63,516 bases of DNA from CAYLZO01 sp964387775 (lineage in GTDB: Bacteria > Chloroflexota > Anaerolineae > JAAYZQ01): NCBI GenBank assembly GCA_964387775.1, contig CAYLZO010000003.1, forward strand, positions 1 to 63,516, given 5' to 3'. Positions 34,123 to 41,966 of this stretch are shown in pieces. A program made the position numbers and the translations under genes. Under the pieces are notes generated by a model. The model was not told the DNA's origin. It searched no databases and saw only the letters and a program-made list of their open reading frames with translations. Every line of letters starts with the position of its first letter. Within the stretch, counting starts at the first letter, position 1.

Positions 34123-34995
34123 GTGCGCGGCTACCTGATCTACGTCTCATATCGGCTGCTGGCAGCATTGACCGGCCGCCTACCGCCCCGAGTTGGCTAT
34201 TGGTTGGCCGGCCGGGTCGGGTTTCTTCTCTATCATCTCGTCCCCAGTCTTCGCCTCGTCATACTTCACAACATGCAGCACGTGCTCGGACCCCAGGCCA
34301 AGCCGGAAGAGGTCGAGGCCGCGGCGCGGCGGGCGTGCGTGAACGTCGCCAAGGGCCACTACGACCTCTTTCGGGTGTCGCGGCTGACGATCGACGAGAT
34401 CCGGGATCTAACCCAGGTGCAGGGCATGGAGCATCTGTACGAGGCCCTGGACCGCGGCCGGGGTGTCGTCGTCTTTTCCGCCCATTTTGGGAACGTGGAT
34501 ATTGTCGGCCAGTTGCCCGCCGCCCACGGCCTGCGCATCACCGGGGCAGCTCACCACATTCAACCCGAGCGGCTCTTTCGCTTTCTCCTCCGGATTCGAC
34601 AGCAGCATGGGCTGCGCCTGATCCCCTCCGACGAGTCGATGATCGGCCTTTTTCGCGCCTTGAAGCGGGGCGAGATCGTCGCCCTGCCCACCGACCGGAA
34701 CGTGACCGACCACAGCCGCGAGGTGGAATTCTTTGGCGAGCCGACCCACCTGCCCGACGGGCCGGTGCGGGTGGCGCTACGGACCGGCGCGGCATTGGTC
34801 TCGGCCTTTGTGCTGCGCCTGCCCGACAACTCGTTCCTGGTGCAGGTCGAGCCCGCGCTCGATTTGCCCCGGACGGGGGACACCGAGGCCGACGTCCAGG
34901 CCGGGATGGAATTGGTCGTGGAGGTCATGGAGCGGCACATCGGCCGGCACCCCGAGCAGTGGCTGGTGGCCGCCCCTGTCTGGCCGATGGATTAG
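34123..34995 (+). CDS. LpxL/PatA-like lipid acyltransferase
   Basis: 290 residues from GTG 34123, which has a perfect AGGAGGGGGA site; a TTG at 34102 lacks one. The catalytic HX4D motif is HFGNVD in VVVFSAHFGNVD (near 117), and PTDRNVTDHSREVEFFG is the second conserved block of the lysophospholipid acyltransferase-like family. In monoderms such proteins next to a CDP-alcohol phosphotransferase resemble PatA, which acylates phosphatidylinositol mannoside; in diderms they acylate lipid A. The next gene supports a role in polar-lipid synthesis at the membrane. Confidence 0.85.
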   Translation: MRGYLIYVSYRLLAALTGRLPPRVGYWLAGRVGFLLYHLVPSLRLVILHNMQHVLGPQAKPEEVEAAARRACVNVAKGHYDLFRVSRLTIDEIRDLTQVQGMEHLYEALDRGRGVVVFSAHFGNVDIVGQLPAAHGLRITGAAHHIQPERLFRFLLRIRQQHGLRLIPSDESMIGLFRALKRGEIVALPTDRNVTDHSREVEFFGEPTHLPDGPVRVALRTGAALVSAFVLRLPDNSFLVQVEPALDLPRTGDTEADVQAGMELVVEVMERHIGRHPEQWLVAAPVWPMD

Positions 34996-35031
34996 CCGGC
35001 ACCCACCAAAATCCGTTGAGGACGGAGATCT

Positions 35032-35703
35032 ATGTCATTCATCGAACAAAAAGCCCGCAAAGTCAGCCGCCCGGCACTGGAAGCCATCGGCCGGTTGCTG
35101 GCTCGCCTGAACGTCTCGCCCGACGGCGTCACCCTTGTGGGTCTGGTGCTGACCGTCGGCGTGGCGGTCCTGGCCGCCCTCGGAGAGATCCGCTGGGCGG
35201 GCCTGCTCTACATCGTCGCCGCCGCGTGCGACGCCCTGGATGGCACCCTGGCCCGGGTTAGCGGCAGGGGCAGCCGCTTTGGCGCCTTTCTCGACTCGAC
35301 CATCGACCGCTTTGAGGAATCTATCGTCTTTTTCGGCCTCATCGTCTACTACGCCGAGGTGGGTGGGGCGGTCGAGATCCCGCTGCTCCTCCTGGCTGCC
35401 GTCGCCTCGCTCATGGTCAGCTACACGCGGGCGCGAGCCGAGGCATTGGGCATCGCCTGCACGGTGGGCGTCATGACCCGGCCCCCTCGCGTGGCGATCA
35501 CCATCGTCGGCATGGTCCTCGACCAGGTTCTCATCGCCTTGGTCATCCTGGCCGCGGCGAGTCTGTTCACCACGTTTCACCGCATCTACCACGTCTGGCG
35601 CACGACGGGCGGCGAACAGGGCGGGTGGACGGCCCCCGAGGCGCCCTTCGTTGCGCCGGGGCTGTCCCGCCTGGAGAAGAAAGGGCAGGGGAAATCACCA
35701 TAA
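35032..35703 (+). CDS. CDP-alcohol phosphatidyltransferase
   Basis: 223 residues with several membrane helices. The family signature is complete: D67, D70, G71, A74, R75, G84, D88 and D92 (DALDGTLAR then GAFLDSTID). It transfers a phosphatidyl group from CDP-diacylglycerol to an alcohol, in this neighbourhood perhaps an inositol phosphate. It follows the acyltransferase by 36 bp, a pairing also seen in actinobacterial phosphatidylinositol mannoside loci. Its TAA overlaps the apparent start of the antiporter gene. Confidence 0.9.
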   Translation: MSFIEQKARKVSRPALEAIGRLLARLNVSPDGVTLVGLVLTVGVAVLAALGEIRWAGLLYIVAAACDALDGTLARVSGRGSRFGAFLDSTIDRFEESIVFFGLIVYYAEVGGAVEIPLLLLAAVASLMVSYTRARAEALGIACTVGVMTRPPRVAITIVGMVLDQVLIALVILAAASLFTTFHRIYHVWRTTGGEQGGWTAPEAPFVAPGLSRLEKKGQGKSP

Positions 35704-36779
35704 AGTTTCTGAACGTCCTGTTGGTTTTCGGCGTCGTCGCCGTGGTCGCCAGCTTTATGGGCTGGAACCCCGTGATCGTCTTTGTGGCCTCGGGCCTGGC
35801 CATGATCCCCCTGGCCGGGCTGATGGGGGAGGCCACCGAGGCCCTGGCCGTCCACACCGGACCCCGCCTGGGCGGATTGCTCAACGCTACCCTGGGCAAC
35901 GCCGCCGAGTTGATCATCACTATCTTTGCCATCCGCGAGGGCGTGGTCAACCCCAACGTCGCAGACCAGATGCTCGAGTTGGTGCGCGCATCGCTGACCG
36001 GCTCGGTGCTGGGCAACATCCTGCTCGTCTTGGGGCTCAGCATCCTGCTCGGGGGCCTGCGCCACGGCACTCAGAAATTCGAGCGGAGCCACGCCGGACT
36101 CAACGCGACGATGCTCATGCTGGCGGTGGCCGCGCTGGTCATTCCCTCGATTTTCAGCCACAGCATCGAGACGGTGGACCACGACGCGGTAGAGTACCTG
36201 AGCCTGGGCGTGTCCGGGGTGATGATCGGGCTCTACGTGCTGGCTTTGGTCTATCAACTCCGCCAGCGCAACGCCATCCGGGCGCACAAGCCGGCCGCCG
36301 GGCACGACGTCGTCCCCTGGTCGGCGCGCAAGGCCGGGATCGTGCTGCTCCTCGCGACGCTGGCCATCGCCTGGATGAGCGAGATGCTCGTGGGCTCAGT
36401 GGAGCACGTGGTGCTCGAGATCGGCATCACCGAGTTTTTCCTGGGCATCATCATCATCCCCCTCGTGGGCAACGTGGCCGAGCACCTGGTGGGCGTGCAA
36501 GTGGCTCTCAAAAACCAGATGGAGTTGAGCCTCTCCATCTCGGTCGGCTCCAGCTTGCAGATCGCGCTATTCGTCGCGCCGCTCCTCGTCTTTGTCAGCT
36601 TGCTGATGGGCAACCCGCTGACCCTGGTCTTTAACCAGTTCGAGCTGATCGCCATGATAGCCGCGGTGCTCATCGCCGGGCTGGTCTCCCTCGACGGCGA
36701 GTCCAACTGGCTGGAGGGCGCCATGCTCCTGGCCGTGTACGTCATCATCGCCCTGGCCTTCTTCTGGCTGCCGACGTAA
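35700..36779 (+). CDS. CaxA-type calcium/proton antiporter with an apparent AUA start
   Basis: 359 residues with about 11 membrane segments. Two inverted repeats carry the cation-binding motifs GLMGEATEALA with GNAAELIITIFA, and SEMLV with GNVAEHLVGVQVA. These proteins expel Ca2+ using the proton gradient. Family members usually begin M(K/R)xLNxLLVF; here IKFLNVLLVF begins with ATA at 35700, 9 nt after AAGGGCAGGGG, with no ATG, GTG or TTG at the right place. The ATAA junction looks like a normal ATGA overlap with one base changed. Confidence 0.88.
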   Translation: MKFLNVLLVFGVVAVVASFMGWNPVIVFVASGLAMIPLAGLMGEATEALAVHTGPRLGGLLNATLGNAAELIITIFAIREGVVNPNVADQMLELVRASLTGSVLGNILLVLGLSILLGGLRHGTQKFERSHAGLNATMLMLAVAALVIPSIFSHSIETVDHDAVEYLSLGVSGVMIGLYVLALVYQLRQRNAIRAHKPAAGHDVVPWSARKAGIVLLLATLAIAWMSEMLVGSVEHVVLEIGITEFFLGIIIIPLVGNVAEHLVGVQVALKNQMELSLSISVGSSLQIALFVAPLLVFVSLLMGNPLTLVFNQFELIAMIAAVLIAGLVSLDGESNWLEGAMLLAVYVIIALAFFWLPT

Positions 36780-36798
36780 GCGGCGACGGGGTGCCGGA

Positions 36799-39531
36799 AT
36801 GCAACGGATGGCTTCCGGGTTCAGGAGGTACGTCTTTCGGGGTTTGCCCCTGCTCTACGTCCTGCTGCTGGCCTGGCTCCTGATCGGCGCCTTGTGGCGC
36901 GCGCCCGGCCTGCCCAACAGCGCCGACGGTTTCCTGCACCTTCACCGCAGCGCCGCCGTGGCTCGATCCTGGACCGGCGGCGTGCTGTGGCCCCGCTGGT
37001 TCCCCGACGTGTACCAGGGCCTGGGGGCGCCTGTCTTTCACTACTACAGCCCACTCTTTTACCTGCTCGTCGCGCCGCTGCACTTCCTGGGCCTGTCCCT
37101 CGACCTGGCGGCCAAGGTCGTCATCACGGCCTTTTACCTGGTCTCGGGCCTGGCCACCTGGGCCTGGCTGCGGCGGCTCCTGACGCCGGCGGCCGGGCTG
37201 GTGGGGGCCGCGCTCTATCTCTCCCAGCCCCACCTCTTTCGCGAGTTCTACTTCCAGGGCGACTATCCCCAAATCCTGGCCCTGCTCTGGCTGCCCGTGG
37301 TCCTGTGGGCCTTTACCCGGCTCTACCAGGACGGCGGCTGGCGCAACTGGCTGCTCGCCCCGCTGGCCCTGGCGCTGTTGGTCATAACCCACAACATCAC
37401 GGCCATGCTGGGCGCCGGGGCGCTGGCCCTCTACTGGCTGGCCCTGCCCCTCTGGCGACCTCTTGAGGGCCGCTGGTGGCGGGGGCCGGCTGCCGGCCTC
37501 CTCGCCGCCGGGCTCAGCGCCTTTTTCTGGCTGCCGGCCCTGGCCGACGCCGATTGGGTCCGCATCGGCAACCTCCAGACGGGCTTTTTTCACTACAGCC
37601 AGCACTTTGTGCGCTGGCAGGATCTCCTGGCCCCGCCGCCGGTGTTCGATTCGCGGGCGGCCAACCCGCCCTTTCCCTACATGCTGGGCTGGGCGGCCTG
37701 GCTGGCGCTGGCGGCGGGGGGGATCGCCGTGGTCGTCGGTCTGGTGCGGCGCACCGGCTGGACGGCCAGCCGGATCGGGGCGGTGATGGGCGCAACCTTC
37801 GCCGGCCTGTGCCTGGCGCTCACCCAGGCGTGGAGCGCGCCCGTGTGGGAAACGGTGCCGGGCCTGGCCCTGGTCGAGTTTCCGTGGCGTCTGCTGGCCC
37901 TGGCGGCGTTGGGCGTGGCCCTGGCCGGGGGTGCGGCCGTGGCCGCTGTGGGCGAACGCCGCGCCTGGCTGCTCCTGGGCGGATTCCTGCTGATCGTGGG
38001 CTTGAGCAGCAGCGTGTTCCTCGTTCCCCACCAGCCCTTCTTGCCCACCGCCGCCTTGACCGCTGACGATACGCGCCCTTACGAGGCCCGGAGCGGCCAG
38101 TGGGGCACCACCAGCGGGAACGAATTCCTGCCCCACTGGGCCGATCCGCCGCAACGGGAGGCCGGTGCCCGGGCTCAGGCCGAGTTCCTGCCCCTTGGCG
38201 CCGAATGGTCCTGGGAGACGCCTCAGCGGGCCGTGCTCCGGCCGGCCGCCGGTACCACGCTGGCCGCCGGCCCACTGATTCTGCCCATCCACTACTTCCC
38301 GGCCTGGCAGGCCACCGCCGACGGGGAGGCCTTGCCGCTGAATCCGGGCGACGGCGGCTTGGCCGCTCTGGAACTGCCCCACGCCGCCCAGCAGGTTGTC
38401 CTTCACTGGCAGGGCACTGCCTGGCAGGGGTGGGCAGAGAGTGTGACTCTGTTGGCGCTACTGGCCTGGGCTGGCTGGCTAGGCTGGCTGGGCTGGCGTG
38501 GCCGGCGGCAGACGTCGCCCCAGCCGGCGACGTTCCCGGCACTCGGGTATCGGTGGTGGGCGCCGTTGGGCCTCCTGCTCGTCTTGATCCTGGGCCGCGA
38601 GGCGATCCAGATCTTTGAGCCGGGCTGGCTCCGGCGCAGCTCGCCGCCGGGCGCGGTGAGCCACGTCCAGCACCCGCTGCACGTAGAACTGGGTGGTGGC
38701 GAGCAGCCGGGGGTTGCGCTGCTCGGTTGGGATCTCTTGTCGGGGGCGCCCCGGCCCGGCGCCCAGGTGCGGCTGCGGCTCTACTGGCAGCGGGAGACCC
38801 GAATACGACAAGACCTGCACAGTTTCGTCCACCTCTACCAGCCGGCGCTGCAACGCACCTGGGCCGTGGCCCAGAATGCCAATCCGGGGGGCATTCCCAC
38901 CAGCAAGTGGATCCGGGCGCTCTACTACGTGGACGAGCTGACGCTGGACCTGCCCCTCGACCTGCCGCCCGCGACCTTTACCCTGGCGGCCGGCATGGTC
39001 GACGAAGCTGGAGAACGCCTGGCTGTCCAGGACGACCCGGAAGATGGGTTGATCTTTCTGGAAGAGATCCGGGTGGAGCCCCTGACGGCCGGCTGGCTTC
39101 AGCCCCTGCGCGCCGAGACGGCGACCCCCGCCCGGTTCGACGGGCGTTTGCGGTTGCAGGGCTACGATCTCTTGCCCGATCCGGATGGCCCCATCCTGCG
39201 GCTCTACTGGGAGGTCCTGGAGACGCCGCCGGAGGACCTGGTGACCTTTGTCCACCTGCTGGACGGTCAAGGCCGGCGGGTGGCCCAGTGCGACGGCCCG
39301 CCGCTGGAAGGGCTGTTGCCCACCAGCCGGTGGGCGGCCGGCTCTCTGCTGATCGACCGGCGCCAGCTCCCGCTGCCCGATGGACTGGCGGGGGGCGCAT
39401 ATCGCCTGCTGGTGGGGCTCTACGATCCCGCCACGGTGCGACGGTTGCCCGTCGAGCCGGAGGCAGGGGCGGCAGAGTATTTCAGCGCGGATGATGCTTT
39501 GGTGATCTCCTTCGAGATCCCGCCCAAATGA
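36799..39531 (+). CDS. Large membrane protein, PTPS-related/GT-C-like
   Basis: 910 residues. About twelve membrane segments fill residues 12-420, beginning with NSADGFLHLHRSAAVARSW, whose Asp lies where GT-C glycosyltransferases keep a catalytic acid, and HYYSPLFYLLVAPLH. The hydrophobic part matches 6-pyruvoyl-tetrahydropterin-synthase-related membrane proteins, which despite the name resemble dolichyl-phosphate-mannose-dependent transferases. After another helix pair (about 545-600) comes a soluble region (610-910) with two beta domains of the type RLRLYWQ and LRLYWEVLE. The likely job is glycan or lipid-linked sugar transfer outside the membrane, which fits the lipid genes upstream, but this is inference. 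Confidence 0.75.
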   Translation: MQRMASGFRRYVFRGLPLLYVLLLAWLLIGALWRAPGLPNSADGFLHLHRSAAVARSWTGGVLWPRWFPDVYQGLGAPVFHYYSPLFYLLVAPLHFLGLSLDLAAKVVITAFYLVSGLATWAWLRRLLTPAAGLVGAALYLSQPHLFREFYFQGDYPQILALLWLPVVLWAFTRLYQDGGWRNWLLAPLALALLVITHNITAMLGAGALALYWLALPLWRPLEGRWWRGPAAGLLAAGLSAFFWLPALADADWVRIGNLQTGFFHYSQHFVRWQDLLAPPPVFDSRAANPPFPYMLGWAAWLALAAGGIAVVVGLVRRTGWTASRIGAVMGATFAGLCLALTQAWSAPVWETVPGLALVEFPWRLLALAALGVALAGGAAVAAVGERRAWLLLGGFLLIVGLSSSVFLVPHQPFLPTAALTADDTRPYEARSGQWGTTSGNEFLPHWADPPQREAGARAQAEFLPLGAEWSWETPQRAVLRPAAGTTLAAGPLILPIHYFPAWQATADGEALPLNPGDGGLAALELPHAAQQVVLHWQGTAWQGWAESVTLLALLAWAGWLGWLGWRGRRQTSPQPATFPALGYRWWAPLGLLLVLILGREAIQIFEPGWLRRSSPPGAVSHVQHPLHVELGGGEQPGVALLGWDLLSGAPRPGAQVRLRLYWQRETRIRQDLHSFVHLYQPALQRTWAVAQNANPGGIPTSKWIRALYYVDELTLDLPLDLPPATFTLAAGMVDEAGERLAVQDDPEDGLIFLEEIRVEPLTAGWLQPLRAETATPARFDGRLRLQGYDLLPDPDGPILRLYWEVLETPPEDLVTFVHLLDGQGRRVAQCDGPPLEGLLPTSRWAAGSLLIDRRQLPLPDGLAGGAYRLLVGLYDPATVRRLPVEPEAGAAEYFSADDALVISFEIPPK

Positions 39532-39536
39532 GGAAA

Positions 39537-39566
39537 AAACGGGGGCGGATGATTCCGTCCCCGTTT
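39537..39566. terminator. Bidirectional terminator
   Basis: AAACGGGGGCGGA (39537-39549) pairs with TCCGTCCCCGTTT (39554-39566), 13 bp with one G-U, with an A run on the left and T-rich sequence on the right. It separates convergent genes. Confidence 0.8.
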
Positions 39567-39573
39567 GTCGTTT

Positions 39574-40920
39574 CTAGGGATACATCCGCCCCAGCAGCCG
39601 GGGGAAGGGGATCGTCTCGCGGATGTGGTCCAGGCCGCAGATCCACATGACGGTCCGCTCGATGCCCAGGCCAAAGCCGCTGTGGGGCACCGACCCGTAG
39701 CGCCGCAGGTCCAGGTACCACTCGTAGGCTTCGCGGGGCAGGTCGTGGCACTCGATCTGCTTTTCCAGATACGCCAGGTCGCCGGAGCGCTCCCCGCCGC
39801 CGATGATCTCACCATAGCCCTCGGGGGCCAGCAGGTCGGCCGAGCGGCAGGTCTCGGGCCGGTCGGGCTCCTGGGCCATGTAGAAGGCCTTGACCTGGGT
39901 GGGATAGTGGTGCACGAACACCGGCTTGTCGAATTGCTCGGCGACGTAGGTCTCGTGGGGCGCGCCAAAGTCGTCGCCCCATTCGATAGCGGGCACCGGC
40001 TCGTTGTCGGGCGGGACGGGCTCGCCGGTTTCGGCCCCCTGGTTGATCATCTCCACGGCCTCGTCGTAGGTGATGCGAGGGAAGGGCGGCTCGATCTTTT
40101 CCAGGCGGCTCAGGTCCCGGCCCAGCAGTTTCAGCTCCTCGCGCCGCTCGCGCAGCGCCGTCTGGACGAGGTAGCTGACGAATTGTTCCTGGATCTCCAG
40201 GTTCTGCCACAGGTCCACGTAGGCCGCCTCCGGTTCAACCATCCAGAACTCTTGGATGTGCCGCCGGGTTTTGCTCTTTTCGGCGCGGAAAGTGGGGCCG
40301 AAGCAATAGACGCGGCCAAAGGCCATGATGTTGGCCTCGTTGTAGAGCTGGCCGCTCTGGCTGAGGTAGGCCGGCGTGCCGTGGTAGTCGGTCTCAAAGA
40401 GGGTCGTCGTCCCCTCACAGGCGGCCGGCGTCAGGATCGGCGTGTCCATCAGGAGAAATCCGTGGCCGTCCAGCCAGTCGCGGATGGCCTTGATGACCGT
40501 GGCCCGCACGCGCAAAGTGGCCCACTGCCGCGAGGAGCGCAGCCACAGGTGGCGGTTCTGCATGAGAAAATCGACGCCGTGCTCTTTGGGCGTGATGGGG
40601 TACTCGTCGGTGACGAGCTGGACAATCTCCAGGTCGCTGACGCCCAGCTCAAAGCCGCCGGGCACGCCGGGCGCCCGATCGTCGGCGCGGATGCTGCCGG
40701 TGACGATCAGCGAGGACTCCTGGCTCAGGTCCCGTGCCGCCTCAAAGACCTCGGGCGTGACCTCTTTTTTGAACACGACGCACTGGACGATGCCCGTGCC
40801 GTCGCGCACCTGCAAAAACTGGAGCCGCCCTTTGCCCGTTTTGGCGTAGAGCCAGCCCTTGATGGTCACCGTCTCGCCGACGTGCTCGGCAATGTTCCCG
40901 ATGTAGATCTGCTCGGCCAT
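39574..40920 (-). CDS. asnS: Asparaginyl-tRNA synthetase
   Basis: 448 residues. The N-terminal OB fold (VTIKGWLYAKTGKGRLQFLQ, in part) binds the anticodon. Class II motifs follow: motif 2 FRAEKSKTRRHIQEFWMVEPE (in part) and motif 3 GFGLGIERTVMWICG. The LSQSGQLYNEA segment is typical of AspRS/AsnRS enzymes and SKTRRHIQEF of AsnRS. It charges tRNA-Asn with asparagine. GAGGAGAGGAA is the ribosome-binding site. The coiled-coil protein gene ends 46 bp upstream, so the synthetase may be the second gene of that transcript. Confidence 0.93.
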   Translation of the reverse strand: MAEQIYIGNIAEHVGETVTIKGWLYAKTGKGRLQFLQVRDGTGIVQCVVFKKEVTPEVFEAARDLSQESSLIVTGSIRADDRAPGVPGGFELGVSDLEIVQLVTDEYPITPKEHGVDFLMQNRHLWLRSSRQWATLRVRATVIKAIRDWLDGHGFLLMDTPILTPAACEGTTTLFETDYHGTPAYLSQSGQLYNEANIMAFGRVYCFGPTFRAEKSKTRRHIQEFWMVEPEAAYVDLWQNLEIQEQFVSYLVQTALRERREELKLLGRDLSRLEKIEPPFPRITYDEAVEMINQGAETGEPVPPDNEPVPAIEWGDDFGAPHETYVAEQFDKPVFVHHYPTQVKAFYMAQEPDRPETCRSADLLAPEGYGEIIGGGERSGDLAYLEKQIECHDLPREAYEWYLDLRRYGSVPHSGFGLGIERTVMWICGLDHIRETIPFPRLLGRMYP

Positions 40921-40966
40921 TTCCTCTCCTCGTGCTGGCTGTTATCCTTGGTTCAGTTCTTAGTGC

Positions 40967-41755
40967 CTATCCTCTGAGCGCTTCTTCTTCGGGCTCGATT
41001 ACTTCAAAGCCAGCTTCCCGCAGGACCATCGCCCGCCGGCTGTGAATGGACGCAGTCGCCAAGACAAAGCGCACGGGCTCTACACCCACGGCCTGTGTAT
41101 AAAGTTCTCGCTTGCGTTCCAGGCGCTCCTGGATTGTGGAGCCCACGCTGGCAGCGATCTCGACCAGGATGTGTTGGCCGTCAAAGATGATGCAATCGAA
41201 TTGCTCGCCCTCGATCCAGCGCTCTTTTAACTGTGAGCCAAAGGATTCTTCGAGCAATTCCTTGATCGTCTGCCGAAACAGGCTCTCGTTGCGAATGCCC
41301 CAGCGGCTTCCCAGGCGGTCAATGGCCCGGTGGAGTTCCTGGAAACCAGCTTCCATTCGTGCTTCAAGGTGCTCGAAGCGTTGGTCCACCTGCTCGAAGC
41401 GTTGGTCCACCTGCTCGAAACGTTGGTCCACCTGCTCGAAACGGCCATCTACTTGCTCGAAACGTTGGTCCACCTGCTCGAAACGGCCATCTACTTGCTC
41501 GAACCGCTGGTCCACCTGCTCGAAGCGTCGATCTACTTGCTCCAAGTGCTCGTCCACCCGCTCAAAACCCGAGCGAGTTTCCGCCCGCAAGGCGTGGATC
41601 TCGTCAAAAATGGCAGCGACCTCTTCCTTCGTGACAAACGTCGTCATGAAAGCGCGATAAATGCGTGGTTCCAGGTCGGGTCGCTGCTCAAGCAGTTCCG
41701 TCAATTGTCGCTCGAACAGGTCAATCAGTTCTTCGTCCGTCAGCTTGGTAGCCAT
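40967..41755 (-). CDS. DUF3782-like coiled-coil protein with a PD-(D/E)XK-like C-terminus
   Basis: 262 residues from ATG 41755. The N-terminal 50 residues are helical; residues about 60-130 are a coiled coil made of heptads RFEQVDQ or RFEQVDG, seven in a row. The C-terminal part has EQFDCIIFDGQHILVEIAAS, in which the D, ExA pattern fits a PD-(D/E)XK nuclease-like core, as in DUF3782 proteins known from archaea and cyanobacteria. Function is unknown. The heptad array is encoded by near-identical 21-bp units, so its length may vary between strains. Confidence 0.75.
   Translation of the reverse strand: MATKLTDEELIDLFERQLTELLEQRPDLEPRIYRAFMTTFVTKEEVAAIFDEIHALRAETRSGFERVDEHLEQVDRRFEQVDQRFEQVDGRFEQVDQRFEQVDGRFEQVDQRFEQVDQRFEQVDQRFEHLEARMEAGFQELHRAIDRLGSRWGIRNESLFRQTIKELLEESFGSQLKERWIEGEQFDCIIFDGQHILVEIAASVGSTIQERLERKRELYTQAVGVEPVRFVLATASIHSRRAMVLREAGFEVIEPEEEALRG
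41380..41540 (-). repeat. 21-bp tandem repeat encoding coiled-coil heptads
   Basis: About seven copies of a 21-bp unit (CGTTGGTCCACCTGCTCGAA plus one base on the plus strand). Alternating variants with CGGCCATCTACTTG encode RFEQVDG in place of RFEQVDQ. Copy number can change in frame by replication slippage. Confidence 0.85.
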
Positions 41756-41788
41756 AGCTCGCACTCCAATTTCCATCTCGCTGCCAAC

Positions 41789-41817
41789 ATTATACACTGA
41801 GCCAGGCTAGAAATCAA
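41789..41817 (-). promoter_or_regulatory. Predicted promoter of the DUF3782-like/asnS unit
   Basis: Minus strand TTGATT (41812-41817), 17-bp spacer, TATAAT (41789-41794), leader about 27 nt. Confidence 0.65.
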
Positions 41818-41848
41818 ATAGCGACTGCCCTGCAAAAAGGCAAGAAGG

Positions 41849-41917
41849 TACTGTGTGTTGTGTGTGCGGGAAGCGCACACACAACACACAGTACTCCACT
41901 GACCTTTTTTCAGTGGA
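41849..41917. repeat. Double hairpin repeat, second half shared with 61309-61328
   Basis: A perfect 20-bp GT/CA-rich inverted repeat (41849-41868 and 41874-41893) is followed by TCCACTGA-CCTTTTT-TCAGTGGA (41895-41917). The segment CAGTACyCCACTGACCTTTT recurs before miaB. It sits between the lipoprotein gene's 3' end and the DUF3782-like promoter and could terminate the lipoprotein operon. Confidence 0.65.
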
Positions 41918-41966
41918 TTCAATAGCTCTTTGAGCCGTAGAGCTCACTGGTCCGCCCCGGCAGCCA

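Noticed and set aside
41849..41893. 20-bp GT/CA hairpin as a tRNA or small-RNA gene
   Set aside because: It is a single perfect hairpin with no cloverleaf, and a nearly identical partner segment elsewhere shows it is a repeat.
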